From positions 248,001 to 312,000 of the forward strand of contig NZ_JACHHZ010000002.1 of the NCBI RefSeq assembly GCF_014202975.1: a stretch of 64,000 nt of DNA, given 5' to 3'. The number at the start of each line of letters is the position of its first letter. Within the stretch, counting starts at the first letter, position 1. Shown here in pieces: positions 34,074 through 43,356 of this stretch. A program made the position numbers and the translations under genes. The DNA comes from Povalibacter uvarum. GTDB taxonomy: Bacteria > Pseudomonadota > Gammaproteobacteria > Steroidobacterales > Steroidobacteraceae. The notes beneath the pieces are model-generated. The model was not told where the DNA came from. It ran no database searches and worked only from the letters and a program-made list of their open reading frames with translations.

Positions 34074-35159
34074 ATGCCTCGAGGGGTTGGTCACCGACAG
34101 CAACGCATCGCCTGCTCGAGCATGCTGGCGATGGCGCTGATGCTATCCGGCTGTGACCGCAGTCAAACCGGCCCCGCCCAGAACACAGTGCAACGCGACA
34201 CTGTTTCAGTCACGACCACCCTCGTCGCGTCGCGCGCGCTCAGCACGGAAATCGAAGCTGTCGGCACGGCACGCGCCAACGAGTCCGTCGACGTCACTTC
34301 GAAGAGCTCCAACATCGTGACTGCCGTCCGTTTCGACGAAGGTGACTTCGTGAAGCGCGGCCAGGTGCTCGTCGAGCTCGACAGTGCCGAGGCCCGTGCA
34401 GCCGTGGCCGAAGCCGAGGCCACGATGGCCGACAGCGAGAGCCAGTTCAATCGCAGCCGCGAACTGTTCGCGCAGAAGGCGTTGTCGATCTCGCAGCTCG
34501 ATCAGATCGAAGCGACGCTGAAAGCCAATCGCGCCCGCGCCAACGCAGCAAACGCACGGCTTTCGGATACGGTCATCCGCGCCGGGTTCGATGGACGCAC
34601 GGGCTTTCGCCGCGTGAGCATTGGCGGCCTCGTGAGCCCTGGCGCCGTCATCACGACCCTCGACGACACGTCGACCATCAAGCTCGATTTCACGGTGCCC
34701 GAAACGTACTTCTACCTGCTGAAGACCGGATTGCCGATCACGGCTCAGTCCGCCGGCCTGCCGAATCGCCCCTTCGAAGGTAAGGTGACCAACATCGATT
34801 CGCGCATCGATCCGGCCACGCGCTCCGTCACTGTCCGCGCGGAGATTCCGAATCGCGACGGCGCACTGCGCCCGGGCATGTTCATGACGGTGCTCCTGCA
34901 AGGCGCCGTCGCACAGACGCTCCTCGTTCCCGAGGCCGCCATCGTTCCGGAGCAAGGCCGTGCCTATGTCTTCGTGATCGATGGCAACGTCGCGGCGCGA
35001 CGCGAAGTGAAGGTCGGTCGACGCCGCGTTGGCGAAGTCGAGATCGTCACCGGCCTCAAGGAAGGCGACCGGATCGTGGTCGACGGCACCCAGAATCTAC
35101 GCGACGGCAGCCGCGTCAGCGAAAGCACACCGCCGGCCGAGGCACCGGTGAGCTCATGA
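34074..35159 (+). CDS. RND efflux periplasmic adaptor (membrane-fusion) lipoprotein
   Basis: Starting at ATG 34074 (TGGGGAG upstream) gives 361 residues with a lipoprotein-type leader ending MALMLSGCDRS. Adaptor domains follow in order: a lipoyl half (FDEGDFVKRGQVLVELDSAEARAAV), a short alpha-hairpin (ATMADSESQFNRSRELFAQKALSISQLDQIEATLKANRARANAANARL), the second lipoyl half (DTVIRAGFDGRTGFRRVSIGGLVSPG), a beta-barrel and a membrane-proximal domain. It links the RND pump to an outer-membrane channel. The stop overlaps the pump gene as ATGA. No outer-membrane factor gene follows, so the pump must borrow a TolC-like channel. Confidence 0.94.
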   Translation: MPRGVGHRQQRIACSSMLAMALMLSGCDRSQTGPAQNTVQRDTVSVTTTLVASRALSTEIEAVGTARANESVDVTSKSSNIVTAVRFDEGDFVKRGQVLVELDSAEARAAVAEAEATMADSESQFNRSRELFAQKALSISQLDQIEATLKANRARANAANARLSDTVIRAGFDGRTGFRRVSIGGLVSPGAVITTLDDTSTIKLDFTVPETYFYLLKTGLPITAQSAGLPNRPFEGKVTNIDSRIDPATRSVTVRAEIPNRDGALRPGMFMTVLLQGAVAQTLLVPEAAIVPEQGRAYVFVIDGNVAARREVKVGRRRVGEVEIVTGLKEGDRIVVDGTQNLRDGSRVSESTPPAEAPVSS

Positions 35160-38100
35160 GAATCTCCGAAACATCCGTGCGCCGCCCGGTGCTCGCGATC
35201 GTGATCAGCCTGCTGCTGATCATCTTCGGTCTCGTTTCGCTCGAGCGCCTCGCGGTTCGCGAGTATCCCGACGTCGACCGGCCGGTGGTTTCGGTGACGA
35301 CGAGCTACAGCGGTGCATCGGCACAGGTGATCGAGACGAAGATCACACAGATCATCGAAGACTCCGTCGCAGGCATCGAAGGCATTCTCAAGATCGAGTC
35401 GGACAGCGAAGACGAGCGTTCGCAGGTGCGCATCGAGTTCGACATCAATCGCGACATGGACGCGGCCGCCAATGACGTTCGCGATCGCGTCGCCCGCGTG
35501 CTCGGCAGCCTGCCCGAGGAATCCGATCCGCCGGAAGTGATCAAAGCCGACGCCAGCGCCGAGGCGATCATGTTCCTCAACTTCAGCGTACCGACGATGT
35601 CGATGCTCGAAGTGACGGACTACGCCGAACGCAATCTCGTCGACCGCTTCTCGACAGTGCCTGGCGTTGCCCGCGTCACCATCGGCGGCGGTCGGCGCTA
35701 CGCCATGCGCATCTGGGTCGATCGGCAGGCGCTCGCGGCCCGCCAGCTGACGGTTACGGATATCGAGGATGCCCTGCGTCGCGAGAACGTCGAGCTGCCC
35801 GCCGGCCGTCTGGAATCCGATACGCGCGAATTCTCGCTGCGCACGCTCGTTGGCCTCGACAACGAAGAGGATTTCCGCAACCTCGTAATTGCACGCGGCG
35901 AAGACGGCCACCTCGTGCGACTCGGCGAGGTCGCCAACGTTCAGCTCGGCGCGGAGAACGAACGCAACGACATGCGCCTGAATGGCAAGGCCGGCGTCGG
36001 CGTCGGCATCGAGGCGCAATCCAAAGGCAACACGCTCGATATCGTTCGGGGCGTTCGCGCCGAAGTGGAAAGGATCAAACCATCGCTGCCTCAAGGCGCC
36101 ATCCTTGCGGTCAGCATGGACAACGGCGTGGCGATCGAAGCGGCGCTGCACGAAGTCGTCATCGCGATCGTGTTCGCACTCATCTCCGTACTCGGTGTGA
36201 TCTACGCCTTCCTGGGCAGTCTGCGGGCAACGTTGATTCCGGCTGTCACCATTCCGGTGTCCATCATCGCCACCTTCACCGTGATGTACGCACTCGGGTA
36301 CTCGGTGAACGTGCTGACATTGCTCGGGCTCGTGCTGGCGATCGGCCTGGTCGTCGACGATGCGATCGTCGTGCTCGAGAATGTGCATCGGCGTACCGAG
36401 CATGGCGAAGCGCCGCTCGTCGCCGCGGTCCGCGGCAGCCACGAGATAGGCTTCGCCGTGATCGCGACGACACTGACGCTTGCCGCGGCGTTCGTGCCGA
36501 TCTCGTTCCTGCCGGGCGATCTCGGGCGATTGTTCCGCGAGTTCGGCTTCACGCTCGCCGCGTCAGTGCTGTTCTCAGCGGTCGTAGCACTGACTCTGAC
36601 GCCGATGCTCGCATCGAAGCTCCCTGCCGATGCCCTGCAACGCGGCCGCGTTGCGCATGCCGTCGATCGTTTTTTCCAGCGGCTCTCCAATCTGTACGAC
36701 CGGCGACTGCGCTCGCTGATCTCGCGTCCCTGGCTCGTCGTGGCCGCCGTGGGTGTTCTTTCGGCGCTCGGCGTGCTGACCTTCCGGTTCATCCCATCGG
36801 AATTCGCTCCGGTCGCCGACGTGGGCCGCGTGTTCATCACGATCGAAGGCCCGGAGGGTTCGAGCTTCCAGTACATGAACAACTACGCCCGCCAGCTCGA
36901 GGAAATCGTCTTCAGGGAGATGGACGAGCACGGCGACATCGACCGTGTGATGGTGCGGGTACCGAACGCGGGCGGCGGTTCGCAGACGGGCGATGTGAAT
37001 TCGGCCCGGGCCGTGGTGATCCTCAAGGACTGGCACGATCGCAACCGGTCGGCGCGGGAGATCACACAATCGCTGCTCGTCGAAGCGCGCAAGCTGCCAG
37101 GCGTACGCGCTTCCGCCGGACAGCCCGGCAGTCTGGGACGACGCGGCTTCGGCCAGCCGGTCGAAGCGGTGATCGGCGGACCCGACTACGAAAGCCTGTC
37201 AGCGTGGCAAGCGAAGATTCTGCCGCTGGCGCAAGCGAATCCCGGTCTCGAGAACGTCGACACGAGCTACAAGGAACGCAAGCCCCAGATCCGCGTGTCG
37301 GTGGATCGCGATCGCGCCGCCGATCTTGGTGTCTCGCTCGAAACCGTGGGCCGTACGCTCGAAACCGTGCTCGGTTCGCGCGTCGTCACCCGCTACATCG
37401 ATCGCGGTCGCGAATACGACGTCATGCTGCAGGCCCGCGACGATGCCCGTCAGACGCTCACGGATCTCACGAACATCCGCGTCCGCTCGAGCCGCACCGG
37501 CGAACTGATTCCGCTCGCGAACGTCGTGAGGCTCGAAGAAGTCTCGGGTGCCGTCGAGCTCGCGCGCTTCAATCGACTGCGGGCCGTCGAGATCCGCGCG
37601 AGTCTCGCGCCGGGTTACGAGATGGGCGAAGCCGTGCAATGGTTCAGGGACACGGTCGCGAAAGAGCTGCCTCCCGAAGCCACGCTGATGTGGGATGGTG
37701 AGACGGGCGAATTCACGCGCAGCGGCCAGCAGCTCCTCTTCACGTTCTTCTTTGCCCTCGCCATCGTCTATCTGGTGCTCGCGGCGCAGTTCGAGAGCTT
37801 CGTGCATCCGACGATCATCATGGTCACCGTGCCGCTGGCGCTCATCGGCGCTGTCTTCGGACTCAAGCTGTACGGGATGACGATCAACATCTTCAGTCAG
37901 ATCGCGGTGATCCTGCTGATCGGCATCGCCGCGAAGAACGGCGTGCTGATCGTGGAATTCGCCAACCAGCTGCGCGATCGTGGAATCGAGTTCACGGAAG
38001 CCGTCGTGCAGGCCGCCGTCACGCGACTGCGACCTGTGTTGATGACGAGCCTGTGCACAGCGTTTGGCGCGCTGCCCTTCCTGTTTGCGACGGGCGCTGG

Positions 38101-38290
38101 CGCTGAGCAGCGCCGGCCGATCGGCATCGTCGTTTTCTACGGCACACTGGTGTCCGTGTTCCTCACGCTGCTCGCCGTGCCTGCGGTGTATTCGATCTTC
38201 GCGCGCAAGACCCGCTCTCCGCAGTATGTGAGCCGGATGGTCGACCGGATGATCGGCGATGCGCCGCCGGAGAAAGAGATCTCGGGATAG
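35156..38290 (+). CDS. RND multidrug efflux pump permease
   Basis: The 1044 residues match a full-length AcrB/MexF-class inner-membrane transporter. It opens MRISETSVRRPVLAIVISLLLIIFGLVSLERL, and the proton-relay aspartates D401-D402 lie in GLVLAIGLVVDDAIVVLENVHRR. Two large periplasmic loops follow TM1 and TM7. The C-terminal helices contain GIAAKNGVLIVEFANQLRD and AVVQAAVTRLRPVLMTSLCTAFGALPFLFATGAGAEQRRPIG. It exports hydrophobic drugs or solvents using proton-motive force. It is translationally coupled to the adaptor gene by a 4-nt overlap. Specificity is not predictable from sequence. Confidence 0.96.
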   Translation: MRISETSVRRPVLAIVISLLLIIFGLVSLERLAVREYPDVDRPVVSVTTSYSGASAQVIETKITQIIEDSVAGIEGILKIESDSEDERSQVRIEFDINRDMDAAANDVRDRVARVLGSLPEESDPPEVIKADASAEAIMFLNFSVPTMSMLEVTDYAERNLVDRFSTVPGVARVTIGGGRRYAMRIWVDRQALAARQLTVTDIEDALRRENVELPAGRLESDTREFSLRTLVGLDNEEDFRNLVIARGEDGHLVRLGEVANVQLGAENERNDMRLNGKAGVGVGIEAQSKGNTLDIVRGVRAEVERIKPSLPQGAILAVSMDNGVAIEAALHEVVIAIVFALISVLGVIYAFLGSLRATLIPAVTIPVSIIATFTVMYALGYSVNVLTLLGLVLAIGLVVDDAIVVLENVHRRTEHGEAPLVAAVRGSHEIGFAVIATTLTLAAAFVPISFLPGDLGRLFREFGFTLAASVLFSAVVALTLTPMLASKLPADALQRGRVAHAVDRFFQRLSNLYDRRLRSLISRPWLVVAAVGVLSALGVLTFRFIPSEFAPVADVGRVFITIEGPEGSSFQYMNNYARQLEEIVFREMDEHGDIDRVMVRVPNAGGGSQTGDVNSARAVVILKDWHDRNRSAREITQSLLVEARKLPGVRASAGQPGSLGRRGFGQPVEAVIGGPDYESLSAWQAKILPLAQANPGLENVDTSYKERKPQIRVSVDRDRAADLGVSLETVGRTLETVLGSRVVTRYIDRGREYDVMLQARDDARQTLTDLTNIRVRSSRTGELIPLANVVRLEEVSGAVELARFNRLRAVEIRASLAPGYEMGEAVQWFRDTVAKELPPEATLMWDGETGEFTRSGQQLLFTFFFALAIVYLVLAAQFESFVHPTIIMVTVPLALIGAVFGLKLYGMTINIFSQIAVILLIGIAAKNGVLIVEFANQLRDRGIEFTEAVVQAAVTRLRPVLMTSLCTAFGALPFLFATGAGAEQRRPIGIVVFYGTLVSVFLTLLAVPAVYSIFARKTRSPQYVSRMVDRMIGDAPPEKEISG

Positions 38291-38320
38291 CGCAGCGCCT
38301 GCGTCACTCCCGCGCACCTC

Positions 38321-38387
38321 GTCATTCCCGCGAAAGCGGGAATCCATCCGGATCCCAGATGGATCCCCGCTTTCGCGGGGATGGCGA
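38321..38387. repeat. REP-like inverted pair, copy 4
   Basis: Here the unit types are swapped: the left unit is TTCCCGCGAAAGCGGGAA and the right unit CCCCGCTTTCGCGGGG, around ATCCAT...ATGGAT. It follows the RND pump gene and precedes the AHSA1 gene. A stray half word (GTCACTCCCGCG) lies just upstream at 38303. Confidence 0.83.
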
Positions 38388-38459
38388 CGCGGGCCCACAT
38401 GCAACAAAACGGTTGCCTTTCTCCGACCCCGGCGCTATCGTGCAACTCGGAGGTTGCAT

Positions 38460-38912
38460 ATGAACGATCAAATCGAAAAGCGCATCGAACTGAAAGCCCC
38501 CGTGTCGCGCGTGTGGCGCGCACTCACCGATCATCGCGAATTCGGCGAATGGTTTCGGGTGAAGCTCGAAGGACCCTTCGTTCCCGGGCAGGTTTCGCGG
38601 GGCAACATCACGTATCCCGGCTACGAGCACGTGAAGTGGGAAGCCGTCGTGAAAGAGATGAAGCCCGAGAGTCTTTTCTCCTTCACGTGGCATCCCTACG
38701 CCGTCGATCCGAAGGTGGACTATTCGCAGGAGACGCCGACGCTCGTCGAGTTTCGCCTCGAGGAGACCGCGAGCGGCACCCTGCTGACCATCACTGAATC
38801 GGGCTTCGACAGGATTCCCGCGCATCGGCGCATGGAAGCACTGCGAATGAACGACGGCGGCTGGGCAGAGCAGACACGGAACATCGAGCGCCATGTCAGC
38901 CAGAAGCCGTAA
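38460..38912 (+). CDS. AHSA1/SRPBCC-domain protein
   Basis: This 150-residue protein is of the START/Bet v1-like AHSA1 (CalC) family. It shows IELKAPVSRVWRALTDHREFGEWF at the start, VVKEMKPESLFSFTWHPYA in the middle and GTLLTITESGFDRIPAHRR at the end, a helix-grip fold that usually binds a hydrophobic ligand. The start is supported by TCGGAGG 6 nt upstream. It overlaps the following ArsR-type gene by 20 nt; such pairs are common and the regulator usually controls its own operon. Cytoplasmic. Confidence 0.92.
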   Translation: MNDQIEKRIELKAPVSRVWRALTDHREFGEWFRVKLEGPFVPGQVSRGNITYPGYEHVKWEAVVKEMKPESLFSFTWHPYAVDPKVDYSQETPTLVEFRLEETASGTLLTITESGFDRIPAHRRMEALRMNDGGWAEQTRNIERHVSQKP

Positions 38913-39237
38913 CACAGCCGCGAAGCGCGAAGCTTACGCTCCAGTGTTCGCAGCCCTCGGTGATGAAACCCGGCTGGCACTCATCGCCACATTGAGCACG
39001 GGCCAGCCGCGCTCGATCGCTCAGCTCACGGAAGGCACGGATCTCACGCGGCAGGCAGTGACGAAGCATCTGCGCGTACTCGAGAACGCGAGTCTCGTGC
39101 GTAGTGTAAAGACCGGACGTGAAAGCCTGTTCGAGTTCGATCCGACGCCGCTGCGCAGCGTCCGCGACTACGCCGACATGGTGTCGCAGCAGTGGGATGA
39201 CGCCCTCGGCCGATTGAAGGCGTTCGTCGAGAGGTGA
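38893..39237 (+). CDS. ArsR-family winged-helix regulator
   Basis: This 114-residue regulator has VFAALGDETRLALIATLSTGQPRSIAQLTEGTDLTRQAVTKHLRVLENASLVRSVKTGRESLFEFD, the typical winged helix-turn-helix. No metal-binding cysteine pair is visible, which fits the subgroup linked to AHSA1 proteins instead of metal sensing. It overlaps the AHSA1 gene and is probably autoregulatory. Gene order (AHSA1 first, regulator second) is the reverse of the more usual arrangement. Confidence 0.93.
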   Translation: MSARSRNTAAKREAYAPVFAALGDETRLALIATLSTGQPRSIAQLTEGTDLTRQAVTKHLRVLENASLVRSVKTGRESLFEFDPTPLRSVRDYADMVSQQWDDALGRLKAFVER

Positions 39238-39241
39238 TGCG

Positions 39242-40345
39242 CTATGCGAGCGAGACTGCTTTGCCGGTCCGGATCGAGTCGTAGATCGCCATCATGATGC
39301 GCACATCGCGCATGCCCTCCTCGCCCGACACTTTACTCGGTGTCTTGTTGAGGATGCACTGCGCGAAGTCGTCCATCTCGGCGGCGAACAGATCGATCGG
39401 CTCGAAGCGGATCTCCCTGCCGTCGCTGCGACGGCCGCGATTGCCGCCGTAGTAGAAGGCCGGATCGAGCTCGAACCAGCCGCGATCCGCCGTTCCGCGG
39501 AACCGCGCGATGCCGCCGAACTTGTAGCTGGTGCTGCAGTTGGCGACGACGCCGCTCGGAAACTTCGTCGTCCACACGATGGACTCGTCGACTTCGGCGA
39601 ACTTCACCGGATCGGTCTTCGTCTCCATGGCCTGCACGAGGATAGGCTCCTCGCCCGTGAGGTAGCGCGTCGCTTGCAGCGCATAGATGCCGACATCCAT
39701 GAGCGCACCGCCGCCGGCAAGATCACGCTTGAGGCGCCACTGCCCGGCCGCGCCGACGTCGATGGCGAATCCCGCCTCGATGAGATTGAGATTCCCGAAC
39801 TCCTTCTCGCGCACGATGCGAATGCATTCGAGATGATGGGGGTCGTACTGGCAGCGATACGCCGTACCGAGCAGCGTGCCTGCAGCTTTGCACGCGTCGA
39901 TCATCTGCTGACAACGCTCCACTGAAATCTCCAGCGGCTTCTCGCAGAAGACATGCTTGCCCGCCTTCGCCGACGCGATCGTGTGTTCGGCGTGCAGCGC
40001 ATTGGGCGTGACGACGTACACGACATCGATGTCCTTGTTGTCGGCCATGCGATGCATGTCTTCGTACGCGTACACGCTGCGCTTCGGGATGTCGTACTTC
40101 TTCCGGAATTCTTCGGCTTTCGCGGGCGTGCTGGTCACGAGACCTGCAAGCCGGCAATGCTTGGAGTTCTTCGCCAGCGCCGGCGCGATCTGATTCTCGC
40201 TCAGGCTTCCGAGTCCGCAGATTGCGTACCCGAGCTTCCTCGACTCAGCGGCGCGTGCCCGGGTGACCGTGGTGCTTATGAATGGCGCGAGAACGGCAGC
40301 GGCCGCAGCACCTTCCAGGAAACGGCGTCGGGACTGATCGGTCAT
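39242..40345 (-). CDS. Tat-exported Gfo/Idh/MocA oxidoreductase
   Basis: The 367 residues begin with a twin-arginine signal (SRRRFLEGAAAAAVLAPFIS). A Rossmann domain follows (LGYAICGLGSLSENQIAPAL, VYVVTPNALHAEHTIASAKAGKHVFCEKPLEI). The EKP lysine motif and the C-terminal alpha/beta domain with DVGIYALQATRYLTGEEP match the glucose-fructose oxidoreductase type. These enzymes act on sugars or polyols with tightly bound NADP, and the Tat signal explains cofactor loading before export. The substrate is unknown. It ends 4 nt from the convergent ArsR gene. Confidence 0.93.
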   Translation of the reverse strand: MTDQSRRRFLEGAAAAAVLAPFISTTVTRARAAESRKLGYAICGLGSLSENQIAPALAKNSKHCRLAGLVTSTPAKAEEFRKKYDIPKRSVYAYEDMHRMADNKDIDVVYVVTPNALHAEHTIASAKAGKHVFCEKPLEISVERCQQMIDACKAAGTLLGTAYRCQYDPHHLECIRIVREKEFGNLNLIEAGFAIDVGAAGQWRLKRDLAGGGALMDVGIYALQATRYLTGEEPILVQAMETKTDPVKFAEVDESIVWTTKFPSGVVANCSTSYKFGGIARFRGTADRGWFELDPAFYYGGNRGRRSDGREIRFEPIDLFAAEMDDFAQCILNKTPSKVSGEEGMRDVRIMMAIYDSIRTGKAVSLA

Positions 40346-40403
40346 GGCACGGCCCGTGGTTCGAGGGTGACTGCGAGAGCAAACCCCGTCCGGGCGGCGC
40401 GCG

Positions 40404-40859
40404 TCAACTCTCTTTCATCATCTCCGTGTAGCGGCGCTGCATCTCCTCCGGCGTCACTTCTTCGATCTGGTGGCCCAGCAGCCATTCGTGGCCGAAGGGA
40501 TCGCGAACGGTGCCCGATCGCTCGCCATAGAAAGCGTCGCTCGCAGGCCGCACGACAACGGCACCTGTCGCGACGGCGCGGGCGATCCACTCGTCCGCGC
40601 TGTCGACATGCAGATGGATCGCAAACGTCGTACCGCCCAGGCTCTCCGGGCCCACGATGCCGTACTCGGGGTATTCCTCGGAAAGCATCAGCACCGTGCC
40701 GCCGATCCTGAGCTCCGCGTGTCCTATCCGCCCGCCCGGCTCCGTGAGCCGGAACAGTTCTTCGGCGCCGAACGCCTTCTTGTAGAAGTCGATCGCATCA
40801 GCGGCACGCTTCACGCGCAGGTACGGGAAGACTTCGTGCACAGCGAATGAATCTGTCAT
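40404..40859 (-). CDS. VOC-family (PhnB/glyoxalase-like) protein
   Basis: The 151 residues show the paired beta-alpha-beta-beta-beta modules of the vicinal-oxygen-chelate fold: HEVFPYLRVKRAADAIDFYKKAFGAEELFRL then GTTFAIHLHVDSADEWIARAVATGAVVVRP, and RSGTVRDPFGHEWLLGHQIEEVTPEEMQRR. The last block matches the PhnB-like subgroup. Its enzymatic role is unknown; some members confer bleomycin or fosfomycin resistance, but the match here is generic. It is upstream on the same strand of the oxidoreductase gene, 58 nt away. Confidence 0.9.
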   Translation of the reverse strand: MTDSFAVHEVFPYLRVKRAADAIDFYKKAFGAEELFRLTEPGGRIGHAELRIGGTVLMLSEEYPEYGIVGPESLGGTTFAIHLHVDSADEWIARAVATGAVVVRPASDAFYGERSGTVRDPFGHEWLLGHQIEEVTPEEMQRRYTEMMKES

Positions 40860-40891
40860 GTCTCGCGTCCTATGAAGAGAGAAGGAGATCT

Positions 40892-40968
40892 CACACGGAG
40901 GTCACGGAGTTCAAGGAGATCGAAAAAGGCTCTTCTCCGACCTCCGCGAACTCTGTGAGCTCCGTGTG
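40892..40968. terminator. CACGGAG-family hairpin
   Basis: The 27-nt arm at 40892-40918 pairs with 40942-40968 at 23 of 27 positions; sequence and spacing copy the element at 8871. It lies after the AraC gene end and before the VOC gene (both minus strand), so it can terminate the RidA-hydrolase-AraC operon. Confidence 0.65.
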
Positions 40969-41026
40969 AAATCCGACTCCGAGTCTGAACTCACCCGCGC
41001 CGGAGCGATTGGAAAAAACCGCAACG

Positions 41027-41845
41027 TCAGCGCTCTTCCGGCGGCACTTGCGTATGCAGGGTGCTCCGACCCGCCATGGGCTCATAACTGCCCGGTGTGA
41101 TGCCGATCAGCTCGCGAAAGTCGCGGTTCAGATGAGCCTGATCATAGTAGCCCGCGTCCGCCGCAATATCCGCGAGTGGACGATCACCGCGCGCGAGTTC
41201 GGCAGCCGCCTGACACAACCGCTGAACCCGCGCGTAGGACTTCGGTGTCAATCCGACCGCATCCGAGAACAACGTCGCGAACCGGCGTTCACCATAGCCC
41301 GTCTGCTCTCGGACGGCGGCCACCGGAGTTGCTGTCGCAGTTGAATCGAACCGCCGCAGTGCGAAGCTGACTGCGGGATGCACGAGCACCGGCCTCTGCA
41401 ATCGCCAGAGAAATTCCCGTTCGAGGATCGCGAACATGGCCGCAGGCTCGCCGGCCTCGATCAGCTCCTCCCGCAGCGTCCGTGCACGAAGCCCCCACAG
41501 CGATTCGAGTGCGACGTGACGATCGCGCAGGTCCTTCGGCGGTACGCCGAGCAGCACCACCCCTGCCGGCAGGAAATGCACACCGACAACACGCGTGCGT
41601 TTGCGATCATCGAGCACGAACGAACGCGACTGCGGCCCATGCACGACAGCATCGCGGGTCGACCAGCCCACCGTGTCCTCGGGACTCGCGAACGTCCTGA
41701 TCGGCTCGTCGAGCAGATTGAAGACGACATCGGCGCGCCCGCTCGGCAACGCGAACTCGCGGCGACGCCCAGGTGTATGCGTATCGCTGTACCAGAGGCA
41801 GGCAATGAATGCGTCGAGAGGCTGTGACGGGACGTGGCGGAGCAT
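41027..41845 (-). CDS. AraC-family transcriptional regulator
   Basis: The protein has 272 residues. An N-terminal sensing domain (about 1-160) reads YSDTHTPGRRREFALPSGRADVVFNLLDE and contains GVHFLPAGVVLLGVPPKDLRDRHVALESLWG, resembling the DUF6597 type. The C-terminal double helix-turn-helix is GYGERRFATLFSDAVGLTPKSYARVQRLCQAAA and PLADIAADAGYYDQAHLNRDFRELIGITPGSY. It lies 6 nt after the epoxide-hydrolase-like gene and so belongs to that operon, which it may regulate. Confidence 0.93.
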   Translation of the reverse strand: MLRHVPSQPLDAFIACLWYSDTHTPGRRREFALPSGRADVVFNLLDEPIRTFASPEDTVGWSTRDAVVHGPQSRSFVLDDRKRTRVVGVHFLPAGVVLLGVPPKDLRDRHVALESLWGLRARTLREELIEAGEPAAMFAILEREFLWRLQRPVLVHPAVSFALRRFDSTATATPVAAVREQTGYGERRFATLFSDAVGLTPKSYARVQRLCQAAAELARGDRPLADIAADAGYYDQAHLNRDFRELIGITPGSYEPMAGRSTLHTQVPPEER

Positions 41846-41851
41846 GGCCCA

Positions 41852-42808
41852 TCACCTGCTCTTCAGAAACTCCAGCACCGCTGCATTCACCTGTTCCGGC
41901 CGCTCCTGCTGGATCCAGTGCCCCGCGCCTTCGATCATCACTTTCTTCACGCCGGGAACAGCCTGGCTCATGTGCTCGATGGCGATCTCGCCGCGTTTAC
42001 CGGCGATGACCGGATCACGGGTTCCGGCAATGAACAGCGCCGGCTGGCGGATCTGCGCGTTGTGCCAGGGCGCGGTCAGCTCCCAGTTGCGATCGATGTT
42101 GCGGTAGAGATTCAGGCCGCCGCGAAAGCCCGTGCGCTGATACTCGGAGGCCATGCGTTCGACGTCCTTCTCGCGCAACCAGTCTGGAAGTTTTTCGGGA
42201 ACGGCGAGGCGATCGAGAAAGCCGGTGCCGGCGGGCACGATCAACGGGTTCTGCCGATCGACCGGCACATTGCCCGAAACACCATAGAGCAGCTTGCGCA
42301 TCGTGACGGGCACATCGCGCTCGAATTCCGTCTCCGCAACGCCCGGCGTCTGGAAGTAGAACCAGTAGTACTCCTGCATTCCGGCCTGTCGCAGCAGCGT
42401 GAGCGGCGGCTCGGCGGATCGCGGCCGATGCGGCACGCTCATTCCCACGACAGCCTTGAACAGATCTGGCCGCATCATCGCGGCGTTCCACGCGACAGGC
42501 GCACCCCAATCGTGGCCGATGATGATCGCTTCACGCTCGTTCAGTGCTTCCACGAGCGCGACCATGTCGCCGACCGTGTGCAGGATCGAATACGCGGACG
42601 CATCGGCCGGCGCCTCGGTCGCACCGAATCCACGCATGTCCGGAACGACCACGTGATAGCCCGCGTCAGCGAGCGCCGGCAGCTGATGGCGCCACGAGTA
42701 CCAGAGTTCCGGCCAGCCATGACACATCAGGATCAGCGGCCCGCTGCCCTGCTCCGCGATGTGCATGCGGATACCGTTGATCTGGAGTTCGCGATGGGTG
42801 ACAGACAT
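41852..42808 (-). CDS. Alpha/beta hydrolase, epoxide hydrolase-like
   Basis: With ATG 42808 (AGGGGAAG upstream) the protein has 318 residues. HGWPELWYSWRHQ (residues 30-42) gives the oxyanion-hole HGxP motif. The nucleophile elbow is GHDWGAPVAW with D100, which makes an epoxide hydrolase or haloalkane-dehalogenase-type aspartate enzyme more likely than an esterase. A helical cap follows, and the catalytic histidine is in GAGHWIQQERPEQVN. Cytoplasmic. Only 1 nt separates it from the RidA-like gene upstream, suggesting a detoxification operon. Confidence 0.93.
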   Translation of the reverse strand: MSVTHRELQINGIRMHIAEQGSGPLILMCHGWPELWYSWRHQLPALADAGYHVVVPDMRGFGATEAPADASAYSILHTVGDMVALVEALNEREAIIIGHDWGAPVAWNAAMMRPDLFKAVVGMSVPHRPRSAEPPLTLLRQAGMQEYYWFYFQTPGVAETEFERDVPVTMRKLLYGVSGNVPVDRQNPLIVPAGTGFLDRLAVPEKLPDWLREKDVERMASEYQRTGFRGGLNLYRNIDRNWELTAPWHNAQIRQPALFIAGTRDPVIAGKRGEIAIEHMSQAVPGVKKVMIEGAGHWIQQERPEQVNAAVLEFLKSR

Positions 42809-42809
42809 A

Positions 42810-43271
42810 TCACTTCCCCTTCGGCGCGTACGCGATGCACTCCACCTCGACCCGCGCACCCATCGCGAGACCGCTTGCGGCCAGTGCACTGCGTGCCGGG
42901 AACGGCTGCTTGAAGAACTCGCGATAGACAGTGTTGAAGGCGGGCCACTCGGCGATGTCGGCCAGGAACACGGTGCACTTCACGACGTCGCCAAGTGACG
43001 AACCGTTGCGCTCCAGGACATCCTTGATGTGCTGCAGCGTCTGTCGAGCCTCGGGTGCGATGCCGCCGGGCACCACTTTGCCGTCCTTGTCGCCGATCTG
43101 GCCGGCGAGGAACAGGAAATCTCCCGCCCGCACGGCTTCCGAGAACGGCAAGCCGCGCTCGAGGGATTCCTTGGTATTCAGGAACTCCGGCTTGGGGCGG
43201 TCGGCCGCCGCTGCAAGCGCGGAGGACAGGCCGAGAATCGCCACGAGACAGGCAGAGGAACGGAATGACAT
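42810..43271 (-). CDS. Exported RidA/YjgF-family protein
   Basis: Start at ATG 43271 gives 153 residues with a signal peptide (MSFRSSACLVAILGLSSALAAAA). The RidA domain follows: EAVRAGDFLFLAGQIGDKDGKVVPGGIAPEARQTLQHIKDVLERNGSSLGDVVKCTVFLADIAEWPAFNTVYREFF and PARSALAASGLAMGARVEVECIAYAPK, with the conserved arginine in PARS. Classical RidA deaminates 2-aminoacrylate in the cytoplasm; a signal peptide implies another job. It heads the operon with hydrolase and AraC genes. Confidence 0.9.
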   Translation of the reverse strand: MSFRSSACLVAILGLSSALAAAADRPKPEFLNTKESLERGLPFSEAVRAGDFLFLAGQIGDKDGKVVPGGIAPEARQTLQHIKDVLERNGSSLGDVVKCTVFLADIAEWPAFNTVYREFFKQPFPARSALAASGLAMGARVEVECIAYAPKGK

Positions 43272-43356
43272 TGGCAGGCCTCCGGGTTTGCGATCGCAGG
43301 ACGATGCAGCAGCGCGCGAATGGAGGCAAGCACCCGGCATCTGCTACCTTCCGGCA

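Noticed and set aside
34964-36442. 492-codon frame antisense to the RND pump and adaptor genes
   Set aside because: It spans two well-supported genes, is His/Asp-rich without known domains, and reflects codon bias.
37199-38407. 402-codon frame antisense to the RND pump
   Set aside because: It ends inside a REP-like element and has no motif; the sense gene is certain.
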